In this document: piece by piece, positions 36,501-52,018 of the stretch
Layout: every line of letters starts with the position of its first letter
Numbering within the stretch: position 1 is the first letter of the stretch
DNA from: Cokeromyces recurvatus
Taxonomy: Eukaryota > Mucoromycota > Mucoromycetes > Mucorales > Mucoraceae
Direction of reading: 5' to 3'
Assembly (NCBI RefSeq): GCF_025118155.1
Contig: NW_026251413.1
Coordinates: 62,001 to 126,000 of the forward strand
Length of the DNA: 64,000 bases
The notes under the pieces: generated by a model
Seen by the model: only the letters and a program-made list of their open reading frames with translations
Database searches by the model: none
What the model was told of the DNA's origin: nothing
Program-made: the position numbers and the translations under genes

Positions 36501-37966
36501 TTACGATGCTTCAGGCTTCAAAGGAGACGGTTTATAATCGCGTTGCTGTGGTGGTACAGGTGGCCAATGAAATGCATGATTATTATTAATAGGTGTTGAA
36601 GAAAAATTTAAAGGACTTGGTAATTCATTTTGTTGATAAAATTCAGGATAAAATGTGGAAGGAGAAGGTAAATTTTGTGCAAACTGGGATGGCAAAGCTG
36701 AAGGTGGACCTGGTTCAGTTTGTCGGTAATAAGGTTGTTGTGGAGGTGGAGGAGGTGGTAAAGTAGACGGATCATCTTTATTCAATTCTTCTTTAATACT
36801 TGACGTAGTTGAAGATACAGAAGATACGGACAGTTGATGTCGATGCTTTGTTGTTGTTGTTGTTGTTGCTGTTGAACTATTATTGTTGTTGTTAGGGGAC
36901 TCACTATTTGTGGAATCAGGGATTTGAACACGTAGTTTAGGTGGCTTTTTTGGTGTACCACTACTGACATTACTATGAGTTGACATAGCTGGGCTTGTGG
37001 GTGCACCAAGATTAGGAGAAGAAAGATTACTATTTTGATATTGTAAAGAAGCTTGTCTACTATGTAATGATGGCTGAGGTGATACAGAATAAGGTGGTTG
37101 ATATTGAAGTGGAGCAATAGCATAAGATGGAATAGGTTGTTGCTGTTGTGGTTGACCACTCTATAAATATTATTATTAAGGAAAAAAAAAAAGATTCAAA
37201 CTTACTTACCAAAATATACATTGGCTGGGGAGTTGGCTGCGGTTGTTGTTGTTGTTGCTGTTGTTGTTGTTGTTGTTGGTGGTGGTGGTGTTGTTGTTGT
37301 TGTTGTTGTAAATTATATATTTCATAACCTTGTGGAGGAGGTGGAGGAGGGCCACCACCACCAGCTGTCATATATCTTGATTGGGGATAATACATTTGTG
37401 AAGGTATGTTTGGCTGAGGCGACGATGAAGAATAATTCATGATCGGTGTTTTATTATGATTTGCTTGAGTTGGTACCGTTACAACTGTCGGTATAGATTT
37501 TCTATTTTCACTTATTTCTTCTTCATCTTCGTCATCTTTTATTAAATCATCTTGATCAGATGAATTAATAAAGTCTTGATTTGATTTACTTTCATGAGGT
37601 TCATTATACTTGTAAAATTTTAGTCAAGTAAATAAAAAAAAAAAAAAAAAAATACAATATTTGTAGAATAGATAGAAATCACTTACTTCCGTATATTTCA
37701 TTAATATTTTATCAATGTCAGTACTTGCATACTGTACAAGTTTCCCGTTATTATTAAATATAATCAATGCAATTTCACAATCACACAAAACACTTAGTTC
37801 ATATGCTTTCTTCATTAACCCATGTTTTCTTTTTAAAAATGTAACCTAAAAATAAAAATAAAGTATTAATTGTTTTTATTATTGTTTATTTTTCTCTTAT
37901 CTTGAGTCTAACCTGTCTGTTACGATCATCTTTGATGGGCTGAATCTTGATCTTCTTGCGTCCCAT
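36501..37966 (-). CDS. MADS-box transcription factor, MEF2/Rlm1 type
   Basis: Sequence-specific nuclear DNA-binding protein. Four exons (37966..37913, 37845..37687, 37608..37210, 37160..36501), 423 residues. The MADS domain fills residues 1-57 ([18 protein letters not shown], then [20 protein letters not shown] and EIALIIF). It is followed by the MEF2-type extension [20 protein letters not shown] and YNEPHES, which distinguishes the MEF2/Rlm1 branch from the SRF branch. Intron 1 falls exactly after NRQ. The rest is low-complexity: an acidic patch ([15 protein letters not shown]), poly-Pro, long Gln/His runs (about residues 155-190) and Pro/Ser/Thr-rich sequence typical of activation domains. 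In yeasts Rlm1 acts downstream of the cell-wall MAP kinase; the same role here is only a possibility. Confidence 0.92.
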
Positions 37967-38485
37967 TTTTTTTTTTTTGTCCTCTTTGTGTTATATAAGT
38001 ATGATCAAATAAAAAGTAATAGTCTCTCAGGTAACGAGATTTGTATTTCTATGGCAACTTCTTTTTTTAGCCTTATTTTTATTCTTGTGTAAACTTTCCT
38101 TTCTTTTTTATGTTATTTTATTTTTATCTACGTTTTTTTTTTTTTAGTTGTCAATTATTTAAATAAAATAGAACTATTAAAAATAACAAAAAGGATATAA
38201 ATAAATATATTTTAACTTTTCCAAAGAAATATATAGAAAAAAAAAGAATAAATAAGGGAAAAGTTTCTTTTTTAAGAGAAAAAGATATTTGTGTGAAAAA
38301 AAGAAGAAAAAAAAAGGGAAGGGGTAAAAATGAATGGCAATAATAAAAAAGGGAGAGGGACGAAAAACAAAAAAAAGAAAAAAGAAAAAATAAAAATCGG
38401 AGTATGTATCTATTTTTATCTTTTTTGCTGAGTTTAAAATATTATATATAAATATGTATATAAATAAATATACATATTCATTTTT
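37967..38485. other. Spacer between MADS-box gene start and PEX1 stop
   Basis: 519 bp serving as promoter of the MADS gene and 3' region of PEX1, both on the minus strand. Dominated by purine-rich (A/G) runs on the plus strand between about 38220 and 38400. No coding sequence found. Confidence 0.6.
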
Positions 38486-42709
<4,224 letters not shown>

Positions 42710-42738
42710 TTTTTTTTTTTTTTTTTTTTTTTTTGGAG

Positions 42739-42774
<36 letters not shown>

Positions 42775-43179
42775 ATAATTTATTTTAGTTATTTAAAGTT
42801 TAACTGTTTTTTTTTCTGTTTAGTCATTGTATTTTTCACACGAATTGTAATATTTAATATATAAAAAAAGAAAAAGAAAGTAGGGGAATATAATATGGTT
42901 TTTTTTTTTGTGAGGAACATAATATAAAAGAATTTGATTAACAATCATAATAAGTTAAAAGGAATATACTACTTTAAAGAGAAAAAAAAATTCTAGCGAA
43001 GAAAAAGAAAAAAAAAACCCTGAAATTGCTTATATAATAAATTGTGGAATTAAAGGTAACAAAATTAAGTTAGCAAATTATGAAAAAAAAATATAGTATG
43101 TGTATACACATATAAAGAGTAATAAGATAAAAAACAAAAGGGAAAGGGACAAAAAAGCACGGAAATAGATAAATCAAGG
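42710..43179. other. Spacer between PEX1 start and bHLH gene stop
   Basis: 470 bp on a run of minus-strand genes. Poly(T) directly upstream of the PEX1 ATG (42710-42734) and poly(A) at 42742-42772, then AT-rich DNA. Promoter of PEX1; no coding sequence found. Confidence 0.6.
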
Positions 43180-44162
43180 TTACATACTGATTTGATACAT
43201 TCTTTCAAGTGCTTGTTTTTGTAAAACAGAGTCTTGAAACTTCCTTAACTGTTCATTTTCTTTCATCATACGTTCTAATTCAGTTAATAAAGAAGATTGA
43301 TTCTTTTTCAAATGTTGTAAATGCTGAACAGCTAGAAAAGAAAAAATAAATAAAAGCATACAATTTTTTTTTTCGTTCAATAAAACTTACTTCGATGTAA
43401 TAGGGCTGCTTTACTCATTTTTTTATTAATACAACCAGGTAAATGTTGACGTAATTCTTCAAATCCATCTTTAATTTGAGCTCGACGCTTTTGTTCTGAT
43501 TGTATATGGATTTGTCGACGAACTTCTTGAGCACTGATACCATCTTCATCTGAACTACGTTCTCCGTCATTTTCTTCCACTCTCTTTTGAGAGCGTCTAC
43601 GCTTTTTCTTATTACTAGAAATACCATTTTCATAGGTTTCTTTTGAATATTGATGAAACTCTGGTAAAAAGGATTCAGGTAGTTTGTTCACATTTGCTAT
43701 TTTCTCAGTAATAGTTGTTGTTGTAGTAGTAGCTTGACTTTCAGTAGTAGGAGATAACAAAGGTGTAGTGATGATAGGGGGTGAAAGTCGAGAAGAATAA
43801 GATTCAGGACTAGAGGAACCTTGCTGAGAATTGTTTGAAGAAGAAAGTTCTGTAGTAGATTGTGGAAGAGTGGTAGTAGATTGATAGATATTATATGAAC
43901 CAGGAGCAGTGGACATGATAATGGGTGTTTGAGTTAAATGATCAAATCCATTACTATCGTTATAGTAACCAAAAGCTATAGAAAATAAATGAATAAATGA
44001 CGTCAAATTAATTAAAAAACGTTTAGTTTATTTGCGCGTACCTGAAGGATATAATTGAGCGTCAAATGATTCCACTTTGTGCATAGTGGAAAAAGCAGCA
44101 GCAGCAGTAGTAGTTGGCATTATGTATTCGTCAAAACTGAATTCTGTTTCAATAGTATTCAT
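43180..44162 (-). CDS. bHLH leucine-zipper transcription factor
   Basis: Nuclear DNA-binding regulator. Three exons (44162..44042, 43975..43391, 43331..43180), 285 residues. The basic region HIQSEQKRRAQIK has the H/E/R pattern (His, Glu four later, Arg eight later) that predicts binding to CACGTG E-boxes. Helix 1 is DGFEELRQHLPG, the loop contains NKKMSKAALLHR, and helix 2 runs directly into a heptad zipper (LQHLKKNQSSLLTELERMM, ENEQLRK). The IKDGFEELR form of helix 1 is close to the Mlx/Max-like class. The N-terminal 150 residues are Ser/Thr/Gln-rich, with an NLS-like KKKRRRSQKRV before the basic region. The intron falls inside the HLH, after LLHR. Target genes cannot be judged from sequence. 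Confidence 0.9.
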
Positions 44163-45297
44163 TTTTTATTATTTAAAATTGAAAAGATAAAAGGAAAGTA
44201 AATATTGATTTTTAAAGGAAAGTATAAGAAAAGAAAAAAAAAAAGCTGGTTTTTTTAAAAGAGTGCTTAACCAACTAAAGATGAGTTTATTATGAAGAAA
44301 AAGAAAAGAAAGATAAAAAATAAAATAAAAAATAAAAAAATAAATAAATGAATAAAGATTGTTTTAATTTTTGACGTTGTACAAATATAATAATTCTTCT
44401 AAAGCTTTAAATAAGAAGTTTTATTATGACAAGTGAGAATTTTAGAATTTTTTATATTTATCAACTTGTTTTTCTTTTTTTTTAATAATATGAAATGCTT
44501 TTAACTCTTCTCCGTCATATAAAAAATAAAAAAGTGGTGCTATTTATCTGCTTCATGATTTTATGTGAATCTTTCTTTTATTTTATTTTTTTTCTTATAT
44601 ATTTTGAGTAACCCTTCTGATGCAAGAATAAGTTTAATTGGGCTCTAACGGGTTACACTCTCTCCTTTTCTTTTTTTCTTTCTTTGTTTCTCTCCTTATT
44701 GACTAGAATGTGTGTTGTTCTATGAGATAATTGAAGGTGAAGATGGCCTTGTATTATTATGTTATCTTTTATCTTCTACATATTCTCCTTAAGTTCCATT
44801 CACTTTCTTCTCCTGTAACCTCTTCTTCTCCTTACACCCATATATCCCCTTTTACACTATCTATTTGATCTAGATTATCATGAAGGCCTATGGTACTTTT
44901 ATACATTCTGGTAAAGGATCTGTAATATCTCTTAGATTGCAGAAATTGTTTATATCATTTTGCTACATACTTGTGCATGCATCTTTTAGTAGTAAAAAAA
45001 AACGACTATACTTATTTGTCTTTGAAGATAGTTTACTCCCAGTTTCTATTATAAATCTAACATCATATAGTATTTTTCTTTTATAATGTAATGTCCATAT
45101 ATCTAACGCTTTATTTCATTTCTTCCTTTTTCCCTTAGTCTACTGTATTTATACAAGGGGAATAAAAAATATATATTTATATACATGTACATATATGAAT
45201 TTTTTATTGTCACTCAACACAACATAAATGAAAAAAGTTTGTCTGTGTTTCTTCTAAACTGCCTTATCACCAGCCACCACTGCGCTGAATCAAAGAA
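44163..45297. other. Intergenic region left of the TIR element
   Basis: 1.1 kb of AT-rich DNA containing the bHLH promoter. C/T-rich stretches at 44660-44860 on the plus strand are notably pyrimidine-biased. No supported gene. Confidence 0.6.
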
Positions 45298-45496
45298 TAC
45301 AATATTTAAACTTGAGATTCAGACAATATAAAATGAAATGATGGACAAATTTGAAAAGCAAATTCAGAAAAATTGAATGTCCATTTTAGCAAGAATAGAG
45401 TTAGTTTTTTTTTTTAGATAAATAAACAATTTATTTTTTTTAGATGACATGTTACAAAAACCTTTTTTTTTTTTTAAAAAAAAAAAAAAAGGTGTG

Positions 45497-45775
45497 TTAC
45501 CATCCTTTATAACCAAATATTTTATCTCCCCTTCCAAGCATTATAGTTGGAACGAGTTTATATTTCCATCCATAGTATAATTTCCAGCTGTACTCATCTT
45601 GACTTTGACCACACGTTTTGGTTATTGTAATAATTTTTTTCCTACCCTTACGCCCACAACTATTGTTTTGATTGTCATAGCCAAAAGTTGGAAAGCTCAC
45701 TTTTAGTTTATCTTTCATCAGCATTTTCATTTTTCTTATTTTTGACCCTTCAGAAGAAAAAAAAATTGATTTCAA
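45497..45775 (-). CDS. Small basic ORF inside the TIR element, unknown
   Basis: 92 codons inside the inverted-repeat element. Very Lys-rich in the first third (SKIRKMKMLMKDKLKV), then CGRKGRKKIITITKTCGQ with two cysteines 15 residues apart, and Tyr/Trp/Gly-rich at the end (WKLYYGWKYKLVPTIMLGRG, FGYKGW). No transposase motif or known domain recognised. It may be a degenerate fragment rather than an expressed gene; composition alone supports it weakly. Confidence 0.3.
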   Translation of the reverse strand: MKSIFFSSEGSKIRKMKMLMKDKLKVSFPTFGYDNQNNSCGRKGRKKIITITKTCGQSQDEYSWKLYYGWKYKLVPTIMLGRGDKIFGYKGW

Positions 45776-46283
45776 ATCTCACCCACATGCTGCTGAACAA
45801 GGAACTGATTCTGATCAATTTCCTGTTCTTGTAACAATTTAATAAAACCAAGCAACTTATTCTGGACTGTATTTTATCATTATTATGAGTGATGTTAAAA
45901 TAATTTAATTATAAGACTAAAAGTAAATTCATACTATTATAACACTAAACATTGATTTTTTTTTTTCTTTTGAGTGAGTGTGTAACTCATGTCGCCAAAG
46001 GGCCTTTACAAATGTATTTATAAGACTTCATAATATTTAAGCTTGCCAACGCTGTGGAATATGATGACAAAGAGACATAAATATATCAAAAAATATCTTC
46101 AATATCTCTCAGGAAGAATTAGATAGATGTAGTCACCCTTTTGCTTTCTGCCGAGAAGAATAGTTTACATACATGTATACAAATATAAATATACATGTAT
46201 GTGTGTATACATCACCGTATCGAATATGGTTTCCCTTTCTTTTTTGGTAAGAAGAATTTTGATTTTTTACAGGTAACATGTCA

Positions 46284-46286
<3 letters not shown>

Positions 46287-46340
<54 letters not shown>
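46287..46340 (+). repeat. 54-nt poly(A) tract in the TIR element
   Basis: Uninterrupted A run inside the right inverted-repeat arm of the 45300-46467 element. The corresponding position in the left arm holds only a short T run, so the arm has expanded on one side. Confidence 0.9.
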
Positions 46341-46342
<2 letters not shown>

Positions 46343-46791
46343 AACTTTATTCTTGCTGAAATGGACATTCAATTTTTCTGAATTTGCTTTTCAAATTTGT
46401 CCATCATTTCATTTTACTTTATTCACAAATAAATTTAAAATTATCTGAAGCTCAAGTTTAAATATTGTAATTAAGACAAATCAAAATATATTTTTAATCT
46501 CCAGCATTACGTCACACTTATAATTAAAATGATTGGCCATGTTTTTTTGTCTGCAAAAAAAAAAAAAAAAAAAAAAAAATAATAACGAAGGGGATCTTTT
46601 TTTTTTCTTTTTTTTTTTATATACAGCGATTTGTTTGGCTCTCTAACTGTGATTATAAACGAAAAATAATAAAAATATTTTTATAAAAAAAAAAAAAAAG
46701 CCAACAATAACTAGAATTTTTAACAGGAAAAAAAAAAGAGAGTATTAACAAAAGTATTTTTTTTTTAAAAAAAAAAGAGTCAAAAACAATT

Positions 46792-48317
46792 ATGGAAAAT
46801 ATAAAAAGTGAAGAACCTACTGTGACTTCTTCCAATAGTGAGACTGCCACTACTACTACTACAAACAATAATAATACCATTGCTGTGACTAGTAGTAGTC
46901 CCACAACAACTTCATCAGCCTTTCAACCATTTCAACAATTACATGAAGCAGTATTAGCTGCTGTCAATAGTCATACTGCTACCATCCCTAGTAATATTTT
47001 TTCCGCTGCTGTAGCTGCTGCTGCTGCGGGCAATAATGTAGCCATCCATCCTCCTCCTCCCCCTTCTTCTTCTCAATCATTCACTCAACAACCACAAACA
47101 CAGCCACGTCGTACTGCTTTAAGTGAAATGGACGAAGCCAAAAAAGCAAGTATACGTGCTTCTAATAGGGAAAGAAAGAAGAAATGGCGTATTCATAATG
47201 AAGAAAGAAGTACGTTAATGGCAAAAGAAGAAAAAAAAATTTTTTTTAACTAATATTTTTTTTTTTTTTGATCAGATAAAGACAATGATTTAAGATGTAG
47301 AGTTAATAAAAGAGCTACTAAATTATATGGACCAGAAGATACACCAGAGAAACGACAATGGGTTAAAGAAGAATTTGAAAAGCGTCGTCAAAAACGTATG
47401 GATAAAGAACGTAGAAAACATATTGTAAATAATGTATTGTCTGTACCCGGAACAACAACAGATACTACTGCTACCACAACTGAAACCAATTCTAATGGAC
47501 ATAATCCTTCTACTAATAATGTTCAAATACCAAGTATTGTTGGCGCTAGTCAACTTCAAAACTATTACACGCCTTTACCTCAAATTGATACAGCTACTGC
47601 AGCTAAATTATTGGATTTCCCCTCTGATTTACAGCGTCAATTATTAGAGCAATTGAATAATAGTATGATGGTAAGCAAATAAATAAATAAATAAATAAAA
47701 ACGGTATATAGTATGCACAGTTTAACTAATCAATATTATAAAAGGCTCTTACTGGCGCTAGTTTAAATCCTCCTCCTCCTCCTCCTACTACTACTACCAC
47801 TACCACTACCACTACCGAAGAAACTCAAACTAATAATGAAAATACTACCACTACTACTACTAATACAGCTGATAACCAACAACATCAAATGGATACAAAT
47901 TCATTTCATACTACTACAAACGACAATAATGCAACTACAACAGCTGTACAAGATGCACTCCAGCAAGTGATTGCACATGGACTCTCTACTACAACGAATA
48001 GTACCGTTAGTAGTGACCATAATTCGCCTATTCAATATAATACAACAGATCTAATGGAAAATAACAAAGAAAATGAATCAGGAGAAAAGAGTGATTCAAT
48101 CATGAATGCTTCCACTGTAGATATTCCTCCTACCACCACCACCACCACCACCACCACTACCACCGACGCTGACAATGAGTCAATAAAGAAAGATAAAGCA
48201 AGTGAAGAAGCCAATTCAAAAAAAGAAGAGGAACAAACAAAAGATGAAAAGAAGCCAGAATATCCGATGGATGCTGTTCTTACTTTGATGCAATTGAATG
48301 CTGGTTGGAGACAATAA
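46792..48317 (+). CDS. Fungal DUF3020-domain nuclear protein
   Basis: Three exons (46792..47209, 47276..47670, 47745..48317), 461 residues. The conserved DUF3020 block spans about 119-160: ASIRASNRERKKKWR, NEERNKDNDLRCRVNKRA, TKLYG. It is strongly basic and split by intron 1 after NEER. This fungal family is nuclear and thought to be regulatory; no reaction is known. A second conserved stretch, EEFEKRRQKRMDKERRKH, follows. The flanks are low-complexity: Thr/Asn/Ser-rich N-terminus with poly-Ala, poly-Pro and long (Thr)n runs encoded by ACC/ACT repeats. The C-terminus ends YPMDAVLTLMQLNAGWRQ, a short hydrophobic motif that looks conserved. Expressed independently of the SR-type gene 173 bp downstream. 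Confidence 0.88.
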
Positions 48318-48490
48318 CATGATAATAATAAAATTCTTTATAAATGTAATATGATTTACTTCGAGTGTGTATCTAAGTGTGCGTATATCCAAGTTTATTA
48401 TTTCTATGAATAGTGTTGTAATCATATAATAAGTTTCTTTTTTCGTTTTTTTTTTTTCTTTTTTTTTTTATTATTGTTATTTCTTATCAA

Positions 48491-49172
48491 ATGAATACTA
48501 CTTTATTCGTTTCAGGGTTTCATGCCAAGACACGAGCAAAGAATCTCGCATATGAATTTGAAAGGTAAAATTGAGATGACAAGCATGTACTTTGTCTACA
48601 TTTAATGACTGATGAATAAATAAATATTTATATATTTGTATATGTATTTATAGATATGGACGTCTTGTTCGTCTAGATATACCCGCACCAAAGAGTCTTA
48701 ATTCAAAGCCGTAATAATAATAATAATAGAGAGAATATGCTGTATTTTTGTATAAAATATATTTAACCGGCTCTATCTACTGTTGTATATTAGTTATGCT
48801 TTTGTTCAGTTTGAAGAAAAACAAGACGCTGAAGATGCAATTGAAGAAATGAATGGTAGACATATGGATGGATATATATTACATATTGAAGTAACTTTAT
48901 TTTATTTTATATTGCTTATTATCTAACTTTTTTATTATTATTATTATTAGTGGGCTAAAACACCTTTAGAGAATAGACGTCCATTTCATTATCAAAAACA
49001 GCGTAGTAATCGTAGCAGATCTCGGAGCCCATATCGTCGTGAACAATCCATATCACCTTCAAAATATAATAATGATGATTCAAATCTACCTCCTCCTAGA
49101 CGACTACGTTCAAGATCTCGTTCTCCAATAAATTATCAAAGACGTCGTTCTTTATCACGCAGTCCATTTTAA
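48491..49172 (+). CDS. SR-type RNA-binding protein (one RRM plus RS tail)
   Basis: Nuclear splicing or mRNA-processing factor. Four exons (48491..48564, 48654..48710, 48794..48890, 48951..49172), 149 residues. A single RRM occupies residues 1-80: RNP2 is TLFVSGF, RNP1 is YAFVQFEE, with EEMNGRHMDGYILHIEWAK at the end of the fold. The C-terminal RS domain contains SNRSRSRSPYRR, RLRSRSRSPINYQRRR and SLSRSPF. Length and layout fit small SR proteins (SRSF3/SRSF7 or yeast Srp1 class). The RRM lacks an adjacent zinc knuckle, so the 9G8 class is unlikely. A third splicing-related gene in this window, though not adjacent to NKAP/SLU7. Confidence 0.9.
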
Positions 49173-49421
49173 TAAAGATAAAATTATACAGAGAAACCTT
49201 TGTGCAATTTTATTTTTATTTTATATATTTATACATATTACAATTGTGAATAAATGAGTTAAAAAGAAAAAGAAAGAAAAAAGAGACAGAGAGACAGAGA
49301 GAAAGAAAAAAGAAAAAAGAAAAGCAAATATTGAATACAGGCTGTATACATTAATTGTATGTTGTTGCTGTCGTGTATTTACTATCATATCGATATATAT
49401 ATATATTTATATGCACATAGA

Positions 49422-49705
49422 TTATAATTGTTTACTTAAACGTGCCAAGTGATAATTGATAGTATTTGCATGTTTTGTTCGTTGAACCTAGTCAAATTAT
49501 GTTAGTTGAAGTTGAATATTTATGCTGGATTAAAAATACTTACAGGCTTGCCCATGCATGTTATTAATGAATTTGCAATCATCCCGCAACGTTTATCATC
49601 AGTACCATTGGCTGCCCAGCATTCAAATAGAGCACCCAATTCAGCTACACATGGAGTGACTTCAAGAATCTTCTTGGGTCTGACCTTAAGCTGCTTTAAT
49701 TTCAT
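49422..49705 (-). CDS. MRP10: Mitochondrial small-subunit ribosomal protein Mrp10/mS37 (CHCH protein)
   Basis: Component of the mitochondrial small ribosomal subunit, imported by the Mia40 disulfide relay; homologous to human CHCHD1. Two exons (49705..49544 and 49487..49422), 75 residues. Twin CX9C motifs are intact: CVAELGALFEC (19-29) and CGMIANSLITC (40-50). Exon 2 supplies VQRTKHANTINYHLARLSKQL, matching the NINYHAARL motif near the end of yeast Mrp10. The N-terminus KQLKVRPKK is basic. A polypyrimidine tract plus CAG lies just upstream of the ATG (about 49713-49750), so a 5'-UTR intron is possible. A broken Tc1/mariner element begins 160 bp upstream, within the likely promoter. Confidence 0.9.
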
Positions 49706-49721
49706 CCTGTCCTGTCAATTA

Positions 49722-49760
<39 letters not shown>

Positions 49761-49865
49761 GAAAAAAAAACAGAACTTAAAAATTAAAGGGGAGGGGGTG
49801 CGTGCAATAATCATGGACTTTTGATTTTTTCCCAAATTTAGTAATCTTTTTTTTTTTTTTTTCTA

Positions 49866-51604
49866 CAGCTGAAGAAAAAAAAATGGGACACTAATTTTGA
49901 AAAGGGGACACTCATTTGAAAAGGGGACAATTAATAGAAAAATAGGACATTTATATGTTTAGTTATGGTCACACCTTTTTACTTTGTTTTCTTGGCATTA
50001 CATTAAAACCTTTTTTTTTTTTTGGAGCTATTTTTTTTTTCTTTTTCTATAACATGAGCGATAACATTAATATGGATGGCCAAGTAGTGTCTGTTATTGT
50101 CCAATCTTACATGGATTGGGAAAGACATGCAGCAATAAACATTGAACAAAAAAAAAGATGAAAAAACAATGTAGTGCATCTTCCAAAGAAACTTTGACAA
50201 CTGTTACAAAAATGCAAGGATCGTATATTTCAAAAAAGAAAAAAAAAACGAACCAAAGGTGGTAAACCTGATCAATTTAATGTGGGAATTTGAACACCTG
50301 TCCATTAGAGAAGCGGCTATCAAGGTAGGGCTTTCAAAGTCAACAGACACACGCAAGATCAAAGAATGGAACGAAAGGACAAACAATCCTGACCAAGAAA
50401 GTGTTCCTGATACCGTCAGCCCCAAGGAACACAAGGGTCGAGGATTGATACTTAAGGACGTGCATACTGTCTTTATTTTTGAAATGTTAGCCAATGAATC
50501 AACCTTGACAGTCGAAGCTGTCACAGATCAACTTTGCGAAAATTTTAAGGAAATTCAAATTACCCCAAGATCAGTAACAACTCATATGAAAAAAAAGGTA
50601 TCGTCTCACTTATAAACGCATTGTCCCGCAATATTTCGTACGAGACAGTGAGGAAACTGTTGTTAAAAGATATGATACAGTAAACTTCTGGATTCATAAA
50701 AAAAAAATTATGAATGACTGTGTGTTTATTGATGAAGCTGGATTCAATAGAAACATACACCGTTCTTATGGTTGATGTGAAGTTGGAACACCTTGCGAAA
50801 TTAAAGTTGAAACAAAGGGACCAAATGTTAGTATCCTAGGTGGCATTTCCAAAGATGGTCTTATTATTCTTTCAAGAAAGGAGATGATTACTACAGCAGC
50901 AGCAGGAAATCGACAACAAATTGATGATACGCCGGCTGTAAAAAGAAAAAGGCACAACTAGTAATGACTTCATAGAATTCATAGACCAAGTTCCCACTAC
51001 AATTGATGCAGATGGTATGGTATGAATTACAAGTACTTGGTGCTTGATAACGCATCCATTCACAAGGCTAACCTTATTCGAGATTGGGTTGAACAACGAG
51101 GATATCAACTTCTCTTTTTACCACCATATTCTCCATTTTTAAATCCAATTGAGGAGTTCTGGTCCAAGTTAAAAAATGTTGTAAACAGTGATCCCGCCTC
51201 AGTCAGACAAAGCACGAAGATCAGCAAACGCATTCGCAATGCATCAGTATATATCAGCAAAGAAGACTGTGAAAGTTGGATACGACATTCATTATCGTTC
51301 TGGCAAAGGTGCATAGATTGAGAAAAAGGATTGTAAAAAAAAGAAGAAATCAAGATACTGTTAACTCAAAACACACACACACACACACACACACACAGCA
51401 CATAATATACGTAAGTGATAAAAATAAAACTTTTCAAATTGCTGTCTTAAATGACCTATTTTTCTATTGGTTGTCCCATTTTCAAACGAGTGTTCCATTT
51501 TCAAAATTGGTGTCCCTTTTTTTTTGAAATGGGTCTTTTTGGGTCTTTTTTTTTTTGAAATGGAACAATTTTTTTTTGTGGGCCCAACCTATTTTCTTCA
51601 GCTG
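49866..51604 (+). mobile_element. Tc1/mariner-type DNA transposon, 1,739 bp
   Basis: Both termini are visible: CAGCTGAAGAAAA at 49866-49878 and its complement TTTTCTTCAGCTG at 51592-51604. TA duplications flank them at 49864-49865 and 51605-51606. Subterminal arrays of GGGACA (left) and TGTCCC (right) point inwards from each end and are probably transposase-binding sites. The interior carries a transposase reading frame on the plus strand that is broken by stops and frameshifts. The TIR sequence recurs at two other places in the window (ends at 2061 and 56052). The insertion lies just upstream of MRP10. Confidence 0.9.
50054..51321 (+). pseudogene. Tc1/mariner DDE transposase, inactivated
   Basis: Protein-like blocks are spread over more than one frame. 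A helix-turn-helix region occupies about 50259-50615 (LIREAAIKVGLSKSTDTRKI-like segment). VFIDEAGFNRNIHRSYG near 50720-50772 holds the first catalytic Asp. LVLDNASIHKANLIRDWVEQ near 51030-51090 holds the second. LPPYSPFLNPIEEFWSKLKN near 51118-51175 holds the third acidic residue. Damage: a stop at 50161, a frame change before 50615, an in-frame TGA at 50773-50775 where Trp is usual (YGW), and frame changes near 50950 and 51020. All three catalytic acids survive, so decay is fairly recent. No intact protein can be made. Confidence 0.88.
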
Positions 51605-51606
51605 TA

Positions 51607-52018
51607 ATATTAAGAATATTACATTGCCTAGGCTAGATCAAAGGAGATGTAGGAATTAAAATTTTCTTGTTAGTCAAAAAAGGAAAAAAGATCGATAGGG
51701 GAAAACGTATTCAATATACTAGATCAACTGTTGCAAATCCAAGTTACCAACTTGGCCAATACAAATTTCAATAATTAAATTCTGCTTCGCCACCCTGCCA
51801 AAAAAAGTAAGTATAAGTCACAAGTCTTCTACGTCATCTTTTCGGAATAATTAGTTATCGTTATAGTATACGTAATTGCAATGTTGTGTTTTTTTTTTTT
51901 TTTTTCCTTTTAATTATAACAAGGTGAAATATTTCAAATTGCCTTTATTAAATGCCTATTAGACAGTATGTCATTAGCCATCTGTGTATAGATTACTATT
52001 TGATTCACCTCTGTCATG
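51607..52018. other. Spacer between the Tc1/mariner element and the 218-bp duplication
   Basis: About 410 bp of AT-rich DNA with a poly(T) run at 51889-51905. No coding sequence or RNA gene supported. Confidence 0.55.

Larger units (their letters stand above)
45300..46467. mobile_element. Non-autonomous DNA transposon with long inverted repeats and TA target duplication
   Basis: The two ends are inverted copies: CAATATTTAAACTTGAG at 45300-45316 matches CTCAAGTTTAAATATTG at 46451-46467. Further blocks follow inward, including GGACAAATTTGAAAAGCAAA, TTGAATGTCCATTTTAGC, GAATAGAGTTAG and TAGATGACATGTTAC, each with its complement at the other end. The arms are about 160-200 bp with a small insertion in the right arm. 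TA flanks both ends (45298-45299 and 46468-46469), as expected for Tc1/mariner-like integration. The internal part has no transposase, only a 92-codon minus-strand frame (45775..45497) with no recognisable family, and a 54-nt poly(A) at 46287-46340. It is thus probably a MITE-like element mobilised in trans. Confidence 0.75.

Noticed and set aside
37221..37442. Val/Gly-rich plus-strand frame
   Set aside because: Antisense of the poly-Gln/poly-Pro region of the MADS-box gene.
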